Numbered from the stretch's first letter, positions 42,902 to 52,483 are shown. The stretch: DNA of 64,000 bases from Peptoniphilus sp. KCTC 25270 (GCF_021012875.1 NZ_JAJMZJ010000001.1:186001-250000), one strand, 5' to 3'. Program-made: numbers and translations. Notes: a model not told the origin generated them from the letters alone.

Positions 42902-44380
42902 ATGTCAGAAGTAAGAGTACGTTTTGCCCCATCTCCAACAGGATATTTGCATATTGGAGGCTTAAGAACGGCGGTTTATAATTATTTATATGCCAAACAA
43001 AACAACGGAAAATTTTTATTGCGTATTGAAGATACGGACCAAACTCGCCTTGTAGAAGGGGCGATTGAAAATTTAATCGCTTCTTTACAATGGAGTGGCG
43101 TAGAAATTGATGAAGGCGTTCTAATGGAAGATGGAAAAGTGGTTCAAAAGGGAGAATGTGGCCCTTATATTCAATCCGAACGTTTGGATATTTACAAAAA
43201 ATATGTCGATCAATTGATTGAAGAAGGACACGCTTATTATTGTTTCTGTACAAAAGAACGTTTAGACAATTTACGCGAAGGCCAAAAGATGAAAGGACAA
43301 GTTCCTCGTTACGATGGCTTGTGCCGAAATATTCCCTTGGACGAAGCAAGAGAGAGAATTGCCAACGGGGAAGAATATGTTGTTCGTCTAAAATTGCCAC
43401 ACGACCGGGATATTAAATTCCGTGATGAAGTGCGTGGAGATATTGTAATCAATACAAACGAAATGGACGACCAAGTTTTAATGAAAAGTGACGGATTCCC
43501 AACTTACCATTTAGCGGTTGTGGTAGATGACCATTTAATGGGAATTACGCATATTGTTCGTGGAGAAGAGTGGTTGCCATCTACTCCAAAACACGTATAT
43601 TTATACGAAGCTTTTGGGTGGGAACAACCAACCTACGTTCATTTACCAGGGGTTCTAAACTCTGACCACAAAAAATTATCCAAACGCCAAGGGGATGTAA
43701 GTGTAGAAGACTTCAAAGGACACGGATATTTACCGGAAGGATTGGTAAATTATTTGGCTTTAGTGGGATGGAGCCCAGAAAGCAATGAAGAATTGTTTAC
43801 TATGGAAGAGTTGATTGAACAGTTCAATGTAAAACGTGTAGCCAAAACAGGTGGCGTATTTGACAAGAAAAAATTGGACTGGGTAAATTCTCATTACATG
43901 AAAAAACTTTCTAGAGAAGAATTGGGAGAATTGGCTTTCCCCTATATGGAAAAAGCAGGATATGTAAACAAGGAATTTGTGGAAAACAATAAAGAAAAAT
44001 ACTTGGTATTAATGGAAACCATTCAAGATTCTTTGGATCGTTTGGAACAAGCCCCAGAGCAATCTACTTTCTTATTTGAAGAATACAAAGTAACAGAAGA
44101 AGAAGCCATAGAACAACTTAAAGGGGAAACGGCTCCCGATGTAATTCAAGGATTGGAAGAAGCTTTGGCAGAAGTGGATGAAATCGACCAAGAATTTGCC
44201 AAAGGTTTAATGAAGAAAGTTCAAAAAGCGAAAGGGGTAAAAGGAAAGAACTTATTTATGCCCGCTCGTGCGGCCATGACAGGAAATGTACATGGACCAG
44301 ACTTAACAAGTATTATTTATTTGTTAGGAAAAGAAGAAATTCTAAACCGTTTGGAAAAAGCAAAATCTTATATGAACTAA
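42902..44380 (+). CDS. gltX: glutamyl-tRNA synthetase
   Basis: A 492-residue class I synthetase. The HIGH-type motif is SPTGYLHIGG at 11-20 and the KMSKS-type motif is KLSKRQGD near 259. ATG 42902 follows GGAGGAATT; the frame extends to 42824 but only inside the previous gene. It charges tRNA-Glu and, if no glutaminyl-tRNA synthetase exists, also tRNA-Gln for transamidation; that cannot be judged here. Confidence 0.95.
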   Translation: MSEVRVRFAPSPTGYLHIGGLRTAVYNYLYAKQNNGKFLLRIEDTDQTRLVEGAIENLIASLQWSGVEIDEGVLMEDGKVVQKGECGPYIQSERLDIYKKYVDQLIEEGHAYYCFCTKERLDNLREGQKMKGQVPRYDGLCRNIPLDEARERIANGEEYVVRLKLPHDRDIKFRDEVRGDIVINTNEMDDQVLMKSDGFPTYHLAVVVDDHLMGITHIVRGEEWLPSTPKHVYLYEAFGWEQPTYVHLPGVLNSDHKKLSKRQGDVSVEDFKGHGYLPEGLVNYLALVGWSPESNEELFTMEELIEQFNVKRVAKTGGVFDKKKLDWVNSHYMKKLSREELGELAFPYMEKAGYVNKEFVENNKEKYLVLMETIQDSLDRLEQAPEQSTFLFEEYKVTEEEAIEQLKGETAPDVIQGLEEALAEVDEIDQEFAKGLMKKVQKAKGVKGKNLFMPARAAMTGNVHGPDLTSIIYLLGKEEILNRLEKAKSYMN

Positions 44381-44381
44381 A

Positions 44382-44410
44382 AAAGCAAGCTCTTAAGAGC
44401 TTGCTTTTTC
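44382..44410. terminator. bidirectional terminator after gltX
   Basis: AAGCAAGCTCTTA and TAAGAGCTTGCTT form a near-perfect stem with A and T runs on both sides, between gltX and the minus-strand AI-2E gene. Confidence 0.88.
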
Positions 44411-45481
44411 TTCGTCTATAGGACACATCATTTTTTTCTTATAATAAATTTTTTGCAATCCATGGAATATAATTTTAATTACCATATATAAAGGTGTAGC
44501 AATCAAAGCACCAAGAACTCCAAATAAATTCATACAAATCAAAACAACCAAAATAACCATAAATGGATGAATATCCATTTTTCGTCCCATAACATTTGGC
44601 GTAACCAAGTTGGACTCGATTTGTTGAACAACCAAAGTAAGAATGATTACTTTTACAACCATACCAGGTCCCATGGTAAGTCCTACCAATACAGCAGGCG
44701 CAGCGCCGATAAATGGGCCAACAAAAGGAATAAAATCCATAACAAAGGCGATCAATGCCAAAGATAGAGCGTATTCAATGCCGATGATCTTATAACCAAT
44801 AAACATGAGAATACCAAGAATGGCCACGACAGTAATTTGTCCAGAAATATACACTTCTAGAGTCTCGTGTATTTGGCGGAAAATATCCAAAATTTCTTTG
44901 TGGTATTTTCCTAAGTTGATATCTTTCACATTTTCCACTAATATTTCTTCGTCTTTCAAAAGATAGAAGAAAGCCAAAAGAATTAATAAACCCAAAGAAC
45001 CAATGGTACCAATATTGGAAACAAAATTACTAATTTGTTTTGGAAGGCTACCAATTGTTTCCTGTAACCAACTCTGTAGATTATTTATTAACTCGTTAGT
45101 GGGAACGTATTGTTCAATAGGAGCTGGTAGTTTGAAATTATTGGATTTTATAATTTGATTCAAGTCAAAAGTTTGCAAGAAGCTAGCCGATTGAGAATAA
45201 ATCATACTAGTAATTACAGTTACCAAAACAACAATAGTAAGAATAAAAAGCAAAAAAGTAATTAAAGCAGATATATTTTTGCTTTTCGTCCACTGGTATA
45301 ATTTGTTACGAATGGGTCGAAACGCGTAGAATAGATAGACCGACAGAATAAGTGGCGTCAACAATAATATGATGACGCTATAAATAGGGCCTAAAAAATC
45401 CCGCGTCAAACTAAACAAAAAGATGATGAGCAAAATTAAAATAATGTGCACCAACGTTTTTGTAAAAGAATTTTTGTACAT
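44393..45481 (-). CDS. AI-2E family transporter
   Basis: A 362-residue integral membrane protein of the YdiK/PerM/TqsA family. It shows about seven hydrophobic helices, with the usual central region around GQITVVAILGIL and the conserved DFIPFVGPFIGAAPA segment. Members include quorum-signal exporters and Na+/Li+-proton antiporters, so AI-2 export should not be assumed. It lies 16 bp downstream of the TIM-barrel gene on the same strand. Confidence 0.87.
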   Translation of the reverse strand: MYKNSFTKTLVHIILILLIIFLFSLTRDFLGPIYSVIILLLTPLILSVYLFYAFRPIRNKLYQWTKSKNISALITFLLFILTIVVLVTVITSMIYSQSASFLQTFDLNQIIKSNNFKLPAPIEQYVPTNELINNLQSWLQETIGSLPKQISNFVSNIGTIGSLGLLILLAFFYLLKDEEILVENVKDINLGKYHKEILDIFRQIHETLEVYISGQITVVAILGILMFIGYKIIGIEYALSLALIAFVMDFIPFVGPFIGAAPAVLVGLTMGPGMVVKVIILTLVVQQIESNLVTPNVMGRKMDIHPFMVILVVLICMNLFGVLGALIATPLYMVIKIIFHGLQKIYYKKKMMCPIDEEKASS

Positions 45482-45497
45482 ATTTTTCCATCTTCCT

Positions 45498-46337
45498 TTA
45501 TTTTGAATTCAAATCTTCGACTTCGTCAATGTATTCAATGGCATCGTCTGAGAAAACCAAATCTTGTTGGAAATCGTCGATATGTAAATCTTCTCTACGA
45601 TTTGGATTCTCTTCTTCTTGGTGAATTTCACGATAATGTTGCATCATATCTGTAAACAATTCAGCATTGGATGGAGGAGTAAAGGTAATGGAGTTGGCCC
45701 CAGAATCAATGGTTGTTTGAATCATTTCATCCGTTGGACCACCGGTTCCAATAATAGGGAACTCAGGACCAATGAGAGAACGAACTTTTTTGATCAACTC
45801 AGGTGTATTTTTTCCGCCAGAAATATTCAAAATACGCGCTCCTGCATTAATTTTTCCAACGACATCGTCATTTTCGCTAGCAATAGTAGCGACAATAGGA
45901 ATATCCAAAGCTTTGTACATTTCTGCAATGACATCATTTTTCATAGGAGCATTAACAACGACCCCAAAAGCACCCAACAATTCTGCCTGTAAAGCAATAT
46001 TAATACTACGAGGTCCCGTAGTTGTTCCTCCTCCTACGCCAGCAAATACAGGAATAGAAGAAGCTTGAATAATGGCTTGAATGATGGAAAGTTGTGGAGT
46101 AAATGGATATACTGCCATAACTGCTTGGGCATTGCAGTTTTTAATGATTGCAATGTCCGTAGAGAATACAAAGGATTTAATCCTTGTTCCCTGAACACGA
46201 ATTCCACTTGCATTATAGATTGGTTTTGGAACCAATACGGCTTTCTTGCGCAAAGAAGATTCGATTTCAGGTACATATTTTTCCTTTATAACACGGAAAT
46301 CTCCTCTTGGGGAGTGAACATGAATTTTTTTGTCCAT
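45498..46337 (-). CDS. TIM-barrel phosphate-binding protein of unknown function
   Basis: A 279-residue protein with a (beta/alpha)8 layout. FAGVGGGTTTGPRS (about 118-131) and FPIIGTGGPTDEM (about 203-215) look like phosphate-binding loops of a flavin- or phosphosugar-binding barrel, and the C-terminal 45 residues are a charged tail (QHYREIHQEEENPNRREDL). Relatives are often annotated simply as hydrolase. No experimental function is known to me. It is likely cotranscribed with the AI-2E family gene. Confidence 0.6.
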   Translation of the reverse strand: MDKKIHVHSPRGDFRVIKEKYVPEIESSLRKKAVLVPKPIYNASGIRVQGTRIKSFVFSTDIAIIKNCNAQAVMAVYPFTPQLSIIQAIIQASSIPVFAGVGGGTTTGPRSINIALQAELLGAFGVVVNAPMKNDVIAEMYKALDIPIVATIASENDDVVGKINAGARILNISGGKNTPELIKKVRSLIGPEFPIIGTGGPTDEMIQTTIDSGANSITFTPPSNAELFTDMMQHYREIHQEEENPNRREDLHIDDFQQDLVFSDDAIEYIDEVEDLNSK

Positions 46338-46450
46338 ACTATCACCACTTTCTAAAAAATAGGTTAATAATTGTGAAACACCATTATTATATCAAAAGAA
46401 ATTGTGCTATGCTATAGGAAGAGATTATATAAGGAGCAATATGTGAAATT

Positions 46451-47245
46451 ATGAGAAAATTTTCCCGTGAAATAAAAAAAGTTGTTATAAAAGTGGGTAC
46501 ATCTTCTATGACCCATGAAAATGGAAATTTGAACCTAGAATTTATTGATAATTTGACTTGGGAATTATCCAATTTGAAAAATGCAGGGCTTCAAGTTGTC
46601 TTAGTATCCTCAGGGTCCATTGCAGCTGGTGCAAAACGTTTGAATTTGCCAGAGCGTCCTCGAGATACCATAGGAAAACAGGCGGCCTCTGCGGTAGGGC
46701 AAGTTACTTTAATGCAACTTTATCACAAGGCGTTTAATGCCTATGGCTATCAAGCGGCTCAGGTTTTACTGACAAAACAAATTGAGCGAGATAAAACCAT
46801 GTATGAAAATGGGAGAAATACTTTCGAAAAATTAATGGAAATGAACACAATCCCCATTGTAAATGAGAATGACGCGATTTCCACTTATGAAATTGAATTT
46901 GGAGACAATGATACACTTTCTGCTCTAGTGGCTGGAATTGTAGAAGCGGATTTGTTGATTTTGTTAACGGATATTGATGGATTGTATGATGACGATCCAA
47001 GAAAAAATCCTGGCGCCCAACGAATTGAAGAAGTGGAAGAAATCGATGAGCGTTTTGTTGAAATGGCAAAAGATACGGAATCAAAAGTGGGGACGGGTGG
47101 AATGAGTACAAAGATCAAAGCAGCAAAAAAAGCTGTGGAGAAGGGAATTCCCGTTGTCATTGCCAGTGCAGAAGATACAAAAAACATTCGAAATATTATT
47201 GGAGGAGAAAAAATTGGAACCTACTTTAAGCCAAACATTGATTGA
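46451..47245 (+). CDS. proB: glutamate 5-kinase without PUA domain
   Basis: A 264-residue amino-acid kinase for the first step of proline synthesis. The N-terminal VVIKVGTSSMT and the LVSSGSIAAGAK stretch bind phosphate and glutamate; the nucleotide end has ILLTDIDGLYDDDPRKNP and VGTGGMSTKIKAA. E. coli ProB (367) has a C-terminal PUA domain; this shorter form ends after the kinase domain, a common Firmicutes variant. AAGGAG lies 14 bases upstream, somewhat far. Overlaps proA by 32 nt. Confidence 0.93.
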   Translation: MRKFSREIKKVVIKVGTSSMTHENGNLNLEFIDNLTWELSNLKNAGLQVVLVSSGSIAAGAKRLNLPERPRDTIGKQAASAVGQVTLMQLYHKAFNAYGYQAAQVLLTKQIERDKTMYENGRNTFEKLMEMNTIPIVNENDAISTYEIEFGDNDTLSALVAGIVEADLLILLTDIDGLYDDDPRKNPGAQRIEEVEEIDERFVEMAKDTESKVGTGGMSTKIKAAKKAVEKGIPVVIASAEDTKNIRNIIGGEKIGTYFKPNID

Positions 47246-48473
47246 ATTGGGAGAAAAAGCCAAAAATGCCTCAAAAGAATTGGCCTTATTGGGAAATGTA
47301 GAAAAGAATAAAATTTTAGCATCCATTCAAAATGGATTGTTAGAAAATATAGAGGAAATATTAAAAGCCAATGAAAAAGATATGGAATATGCTCGAGAAA
47401 AAGGGATTAGTGAATCTCTTTTGGACCGCTTAAAACTAACGGAAGAGCGAATTCGGGATATGATTTCAGCCATTGATGTTTTAATTCAATCCAAAGACCC
47501 TGTGGGAAAAATGGAAAAAATGGAAACTTTGGACAATGGCCTGCGTATTGGAAAACGCACCGTTCCCATTGGAGTTTTGGCTATGATTTATGAATCTCGC
47601 CCAAATGTTACTTGCGATGGGGCGACTTTAGCTATAAAATCGGGGAATGCCATTCTTTTACGTGGAGGAAAAGAAGCCATTCATAGTAACAAAGCGTTGG
47701 TAAAATCCATAAAAGAAGGCATTGAAAAAGCAGGACACAACTCGGATATGGTTGGGTTAATTGAAGATACAACAAGGGAATCTTCCTATGGTTTAATGGG
47801 TCTGCGTGGCTATGTGGATTTGTTGATTCCAAGAGGTAGCAAAGGGTTAATTCAGTCCGTTGTAGAGAATGCAAAAGTACCAACTTTAGAAACTGGTGCA
47901 GGGAATTGTCACGTTTATGTGGATTCTTATGGAAACGTTGAAATGGCCTTGAAGATTATTGAAAATGCAAAAACTTCTCGTACAGGAGTTTGTAACGCCA
48001 TGGAATCTCTTTTGATTCATAAAGATGTAAAGGATGAATTTTATCAAGGATTGGAAGCGTTGATTCAAAAACATGGAATCAAAACCCATGGGGATGAAAG
48101 AGTTAGAGAAAAAATGCAAGGGATTCTTCCAGCGACAGAAGAAGATTATTTTACAGAGTATTTGGATTTAGAAATGAGTGTGGCGGTAGTGGATTCTTTA
48201 GAGGAGGCCATCGCCCATATAGATAAATATTCAACGGGACATTCAGAAGTCATCGTTACAGAAAATTATGAAAATGCCATGATGTTCTTAGATCGGGTAG
48301 ATTCTTCTTGTGTTTACGTAAATGCTTCGAGTCGTTTTACCGATGGGGGAGAATTTGGAAAGGGAGCTGAAATCGGCATCTCTACGCAAAAATTACATGC
48401 CCGCGGCCCAGTGGGATTGGAAGAATTGACTTCCTCCAAATACATTGTTTTTGGAAATGGGAAAATACGATAA
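47214..48473 (+). CDS. proA: gamma-glutamyl phosphate reductase
   Basis: A 419-residue aldehyde-dehydrogenase-fold enzyme that reduces glutamyl phosphate to the semialdehyde. The active cysteine lies in TSRTGVCNAMESLLIH, and SSCVYVNASSRFTDGGEFGKGAEIGISTQ is a ProA-type ending. TTG 47214 is chosen because GGAGGAG stands seven bases upstream inside proB; the frame also extends to 47154. Overlap with proB indicates coupling. A reductase for the final proline step was not seen nearby. Confidence 0.93.
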   Translation: MEPTLSQTLIELGEKAKNASKELALLGNVEKNKILASIQNGLLENIEEILKANEKDMEYAREKGISESLLDRLKLTEERIRDMISAIDVLIQSKDPVGKMEKMETLDNGLRIGKRTVPIGVLAMIYESRPNVTCDGATLAIKSGNAILLRGGKEAIHSNKALVKSIKEGIEKAGHNSDMVGLIEDTTRESSYGLMGLRGYVDLLIPRGSKGLIQSVVENAKVPTLETGAGNCHVYVDSYGNVEMALKIIENAKTSRTGVCNAMESLLIHKDVKDEFYQGLEALIQKHGIKTHGDERVREKMQGILPATEEDYFTEYLDLEMSVAVVDSLEEAIAHIDKYSTGHSEVIVTENYENAMMFLDRVDSSCVYVNASSRFTDGGEFGKGAEIGISTQKLHARGPVGLEELTSSKYIVFGNGKIR

Positions 48474-48489
48474 AAATAAGAGGTGGAAT

Positions 48490-49368
48490 ATGAATTATTC
48501 AAATAGAGAGAATGTGAAAGAAAATTTTCCTATGAAGGAAATTACCAGCTTTCGAATTGGAGGTCCTGTAGATTTTTTAATCGAGCCGGAAACAGCAGAG
48601 GAATTAAAAAATTGGATGATTCAATTAAAGGAGGACAAGACCCCTTATATGGTAATGGGGGAAGGAAGCAATATGCTGGTTTCTGATAAGGGTCTTCGCG
48701 GTGCTGTTTTGCGAATGAAAAAAATGAACGGAATTCGCAGAGAAGGGAATATGGTTATTGCAGAAAGCGGGGCCACTTTGAAAGCGGTAGCAGAATTTGC
48801 TCGAGAGGAAGGCTTAACAGGATTGGAGTTTGCCCATGGAATTCCGGGCTCTGTTGGCGGTGCGATGACAATGAATGCTGGAGCTTATGATGGAGAGATG
48901 AAAGACGTAGTACATTCTGTCATTTCTCTTGATCCAAAGGGAAATGTAGTGGAGTATTTGAATGAAGATATGCATTTCATTTATCGCCATTCCAGAGTTT
49001 TGGAAGATCATTTGGCCGTGTTGGAAACAAAATTTCATCTAAAAGAAGGAGACAAGGAAGCCATTACGGAGAAAATGGAAGATTTGTGGAACCGAAGAGA
49101 AACAAAACAACCCTTAGAGTGGCCGAGTGCAGGAAGTACATTTAAGCGTCCTGTTGGATATTTTGCGGGACAATTGATTGATCAAGCAGGATTGCGCGGG
49201 TTACGCCATGGGGGAGCACAAGTTTCGGAAAAACATTGTGGATTCGTAATCAATCGCGACAATGCAACTTGTCAAGATGTAGTAGAATTGATTCGCCTAG
49301 TTCAAGAAGCGGTTCGATTAAAACATGGAGTAGAGTTGGAAACTGAGGTAAAAGTGTTAGGAGAATAA
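48490..49368 (+). CDS. murB: UDP-N-acetylenolpyruvoylglucosamine reductase
   Basis: A 292-residue flavoenzyme completing UDP-MurNAc. The FAD site includes GEGSNMLV at 58-65 and HGIPGSVGGAMTMNAGAY; the catalytic serine is in WPSAGSTFKRP. The start at 48490 follows GAGGTGG. It opens the Gram-positive cell wall/regulatory cluster with rapZ, yvcK and whiA. Confidence 0.94.
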   Translation: MNYSNRENVKENFPMKEITSFRIGGPVDFLIEPETAEELKNWMIQLKEDKTPYMVMGEGSNMLVSDKGLRGAVLRMKKMNGIRREGNMVIAESGATLKAVAEFAREEGLTGLEFAHGIPGSVGGAMTMNAGAYDGEMKDVVHSVISLDPKGNVVEYLNEDMHFIYRHSRVLEDHLAVLETKFHLKEGDKEAITEKMEDLWNRRETKQPLEWPSAGSTFKRPVGYFAGQLIDQAGLRGLRHGGAQVSEKHCGFVINRDNATCQDVVELIRLVQEAVRLKHGVELETEVKVLGE

Positions 49369-49369
49369 T

Positions 49370-50203
49370 ATGAAATTACTCATCATCTCGGGACTTTCAG
49401 GAGCAGGAAAATCACAAGCATTAAAGGCAGCAGAAGATATGGGGTATTATTGTGTTGATAATTTGCCTCCCAAACTTATGACAAAGTTTGTCGAAATAGC
49501 TAAAGAAGCCAAGATGCCTCTAGTAGCACTGGTTTCGGACATTCGCAGTCGAGAGTTTTTCCAAGAAATTGAATTGGCTTTGCAAGAATTGCAAGACCGT
49601 ACCGATGAGATGAAAGTAGTGTTTTTAGAAGCAGATGATGCTGTTTTAATTAAACGCTACAAGGAATTGCGTCGGCCTCATCCTTTGAATGACAGCATTC
49701 AAAGAGGAATAAAAGAAGAGCGGGTAATTATGAGCGCTCTTCGTTCCCGGGCCGATTATATTATTGATACTTCAAAATTGAATAACTATAGCTTGAGATT
49801 AAAACTAAAAACCATTGTAAACCAAGAAGAGGATCGCTTTCAGTTGTCGATTATTAGTTTTGGGTTCAAAAATGGAATCTTAGCGGAAGCGGATTTGGTT
49901 TTCGATGTTCGTTTTTTGCCAAATCCTTATTACATTGAAGAATTAAAGCCAAAAAATGGACTATCAGAAGAAATTCAGAATTTTATTTTCCGTTGGGATC
50001 AAGCCAATATTTTTGTGGAAAAATATGTAGATTTGGTAAAGACCATGGCGCCTTTCTATGCCACAGAAGGGAAAAATCATATTACTATAGGAATTGGATG
50101 TACAGGGGGATACCATCGCTCGGTAGCCATCGCTGAGACCTTGGGAGAAGCCTTTCGTGAGAAAGATTTCTTGGTAGAAGTAGACCACAGGGATTTGAGG
50201 TGA
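49370..50203 (+). CDS. rapZ: RNase adapter protein RapZ / YvcJ nucleotide-binding protein
   Basis: A 277-residue P-loop protein. Walker A is GLSGAGKS at 8-15, Walker B-like DRTDEMKVVFLEADD (about 73-87), and the C-terminal domain has GIGCTGGYHRSVAIAETL. In E. coli RapZ tunes GlmS mRNA; in B. subtilis the YvcJ form hydrolyses GTP and affects competence. Which role applies is unknown. It overlaps nothing: 1 bp after murB, 4 bp before yvcK, so all three form one unit. Confidence 0.92.
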   Translation: MKLLIISGLSGAGKSQALKAAEDMGYYCVDNLPPKLMTKFVEIAKEAKMPLVALVSDIRSREFFQEIELALQELQDRTDEMKVVFLEADDAVLIKRYKELRRPHPLNDSIQRGIKEERVIMSALRSRADYIIDTSKLNNYSLRLKLKTIVNQEEDRFQLSIISFGFKNGILAEADLVFDVRFLPNPYYIEELKPKNGLSEEIQNFIFRWDQANIFVEKYVDLVKTMAPFYATEGKNHITIGIGCTGGYHRSVAIAETLGEAFREKDFLVEVDHRDLR

Positions 50204-50207
50204 TTCT

Positions 50208-51191
50208 ATGCGAGAACCTAGATTTGTTGTGTTTGGCGGAGGTACAGGATTATCTAGCCTTTTGGTCGGCCTAAAGAGATTTTCTGATGAAATTACCGCC
50301 ATTGTAACCATGGCTGATGATGGGGGAGGTAGCGGAAGACTTCGCAGGGAAAAAGGAATTTTACCTCCAGGAGATGTCCGTTCTTGTTTGGTTTCTCTGG
50401 CCAATACAGAGCCGGCTCTAGAAAAATTATTGAATTACCGCTATGACGAAGGACCTTTAGATGGACAAAATTTTGGGAACTTATTAATAGCAGCTTTGGT
50501 GGATATCTACGGGAATTTTGAAGAAGCCATTAAGCGTCTTTCTCAAATATTAAAAATCACAGGACAAGTTCTACCTATGACTGTAGAAGACGTACAATTG
50601 TTGGCAGAATTTTCTGATGGAACAGAGAAAATAGGAGAGGCATCGATTCCTAAATATGCTTTTCAAAATCAAACGAAAATCGAAAAAATTCACTTAATTC
50701 CTGAAGGGGCGAAGGGAAATAGAGATTGCATTGAAAGCATTCGAAAAGCGGATATTTTAGTAATCGGTCCGGGAAGTCTATATACTTCTTTGATTCCAAC
50801 CATTTTGGTACAGGATATAGTAAGAGAAATTTTGGATTCAAAAGTGCCTTTGGTTTACATTGCCAATATAATGACCCAAAAGGGCGAAACCGTAGATATG
50901 ACGTTACTGGATCATATTCAAGCCTTGGAGGAACATGGATTAAAAAATCGAATCACTCATTTGCTTTTGAACACAACCGAAATTTCGAAAGAGGCACAAG
51001 ATTTTTATCGTAAGGAATGCTCGATTCAGATGGTAAAATATGATGAAAACATTTTAGAGAAAATTCGAGAAAAAAAGATTCAAATCGAAGAGGGAGATTT
51101 TTTAGACGAGAGAAAGGGCCAAGTACGACACAATGGCTTAATGCTTTCTCAGCGTTTGTTGCGAATTTCTGACGAATTGGAAACCCTTTAA
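50208..51191 (+). CDS. yvcK: gluconeogenesis/cell-shape factor YvcK
   Basis: A 327-residue CofD-like nucleotide-sugar-binding protein. FGGGTGLSSLL at 9-19 is the Rossmann loop; MADDGGGSGRLRRE and GPGSLYTSLIPT are further family motifs. B. subtilis YvcK supports growth on gluconeogenic carbon sources and localises peptidoglycan synthesis. It is followed by whiA after 63 bp, with a possible promoter in the gap. Confidence 0.93.
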   Translation: MREPRFVVFGGGTGLSSLLVGLKRFSDEITAIVTMADDGGGSGRLRREKGILPPGDVRSCLVSLANTEPALEKLLNYRYDEGPLDGQNFGNLLIAALVDIYGNFEEAIKRLSQILKITGQVLPMTVEDVQLLAEFSDGTEKIGEASIPKYAFQNQTKIEKIHLIPEGAKGNRDCIESIRKADILVIGPGSLYTSLIPTILVQDIVREILDSKVPLVYIANIMTQKGETVDMTLLDHIQALEEHGLKNRITHLLLNTTEISKEAQDFYRKECSIQMVKYDENILEKIREKKIQIEEGDFLDERKGQVRHNGLMLSQRLLRISDELETL

Positions 51192-51197
51192 TTTTCA

Positions 51198-51226
51198 TTG
51201 CGTCGCTTTATAATATAGTATATAAT
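51198..51226 (+). promoter_or_regulatory. possible whiA promoter
   Basis: TTGCGT, 17 bp, TATAAT in the gap after yvcK; a second TATAAT lies at 51209-51214. Confidence 0.45.
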
Positions 51227-51254
51227 TTATATATGAGTGAGTAGAGGTGGTTCC

Positions 51255-52199
51255 ATGAGTTTTTCAGCATCTGCAAAAGATGAATTATCAAAAATTATCG
51301 TTTCTGATTTGTCGGTTATGACAGCGGAAATTGCAGCTTTTTTGCGAATGTGTGGCACCATTCGATTCCAATCTTCCATGGAATTGGGGCTACATTTTTC
51401 TACAGAAAATGCCTCTGTGGCGAGACGTTTGGTAACGTTTATAAAACGTCTTTATACAGAAGAAGTAGAGCTTATGGCTACGAAAAATAGACAATTAAAA
51501 AAACGGAATCAGTATCAAATTCATCTGAAAGATCCTTACTCCGTTCTTACTTTATTAAGCGACTCGAATTTTATGAGTCTGGAAAACGTATTTAGTCCAA
51601 ATTACGTATTAAATCCTCAATTGATTCGAAACCAAGAAACCCTAGCAGGATATATTCGAGCTAGCTTTTTAGGATCTGGTTCTATTACCAATCCAGATCG
51701 AGCCTATCATCTAGAATTTATCTGCAGCAATGAAGAGCACGGAAAAGATTTGATGTATTGGTTAAAAAAAGCAGGATTCGATTCAAAGGGAATTCCTCGA
51801 AAAGATGATTTTATTATATATATGAAAGAGGGAGAGTCCATATCGGATTTATTGGCCTATATGGGCGCGAGCCAGTCGGTTTTGCATTTTGAATCCGTAC
51901 GTGTTATGAAAGACGTGCGAAATGGGGTAAATCGTCTAGTAAATTGTGAGACAGCCAATTTAGCAAAGACCATAGAAGCAAGTATGCGACAAATAGAAGA
52001 CATAACAATAATAAAAGAAACCATTGGATTAAGTGCATTAGAAGAAGACCTGCAGAAGATTGCAGAGTACCGTATGGAAAATCCAGAGGCGAGTCTTCTG
52101 GAAATAGGCGAATCCTTTTCGCCTCCTATGTCTAAAAGTGGTGTAAACCGCAGACTAAAAAAATTACGCGATCAAGCCGATCGTCTGAGAGGAGAGTAA
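51255..52199 (+). CDS. whiA: DNA-binding protein WhiA
   Basis: A 314-residue WhiA with the N-terminal LAGLIDADG-like domain (YIRASFLGSGSITNP, about 138-152) and the C-terminal helix-turn-helix with RVMKDVRNGVNRLVNCETANL upstream and GESFSPPMSKSGVNRRLKKL at the end. In Firmicutes it affects division and chromosome organisation. The start follows GAGGTGG. HPr begins 2 bp after the stop. Confidence 0.94.
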   Translation: MSFSASAKDELSKIIVSDLSVMTAEIAAFLRMCGTIRFQSSMELGLHFSTENASVARRLVTFIKRLYTEEVELMATKNRQLKKRNQYQIHLKDPYSVLTLLSDSNFMSLENVFSPNYVLNPQLIRNQETLAGYIRASFLGSGSITNPDRAYHLEFICSNEEHGKDLMYWLKKAGFDSKGIPRKDDFIIYMKEGESISDLLAYMGASQSVLHFESVRVMKDVRNGVNRLVNCETANLAKTIEASMRQIEDITIIKETIGLSALEEDLQKIAEYRMENPEASLLEIGESFSPPMSKSGVNRRLKKLRDQADRLRGE

Positions 52200-52201
52200 C
52201 C

Positions 52202-52462
52202 ATGAAAGAAGCGACTGTAGTACTTAAAAATGAAGAAGGTTTACACGCAAGAGCCGCTGCTATGTTTGTGCGTAAAGCCAATCAATATACTTCAGATATA
52301 ACATTGACAAGTGAACAAGAAGAAGTGAACGCCAAAAGCATTATTGGAATTATGAGCTTGGGAATTTTTTCAGGGCAAGAAATGTTGATACGTGCAGATG
52401 GCGCTGATGAAGACGAGGCGATTCAAGGCCTTGTGGAATTGATTGAAAGTGGAATAAAATAA
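52202..52462 (+). CDS. ptsH: HPr-like phosphocarrier (crh position)
   Basis: An 86-residue HPr with the PTS phosphorylation site His15 in GLHARAA and the HPr-kinase site Ser46 in NAKSIIGI. In B. subtilis the gene after whiA (yvcL) is crh, which lacks His15; here His15 is retained, so the product can act in the PTS as well as in catabolite control. No ptsI or HPrK gene lies nearby. It is 2 bp after whiA. Confidence 0.92.
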   Translation: MKEATVVLKNEEGLHARAAAMFVRKANQYTSDITLTSEQEEVNAKSIIGIMSLGIFSGQEMLIRADGADEDEAIQGLVELIESGIK

Positions 52463-52483
52463 GTTTGAAATAACGAGAAAAAA

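Noticed and set aside
52202-52462. Calling the gene after whiA crh
   Set aside because: Crh lacks the active His15; here His15 is present, so HPr is the better name.
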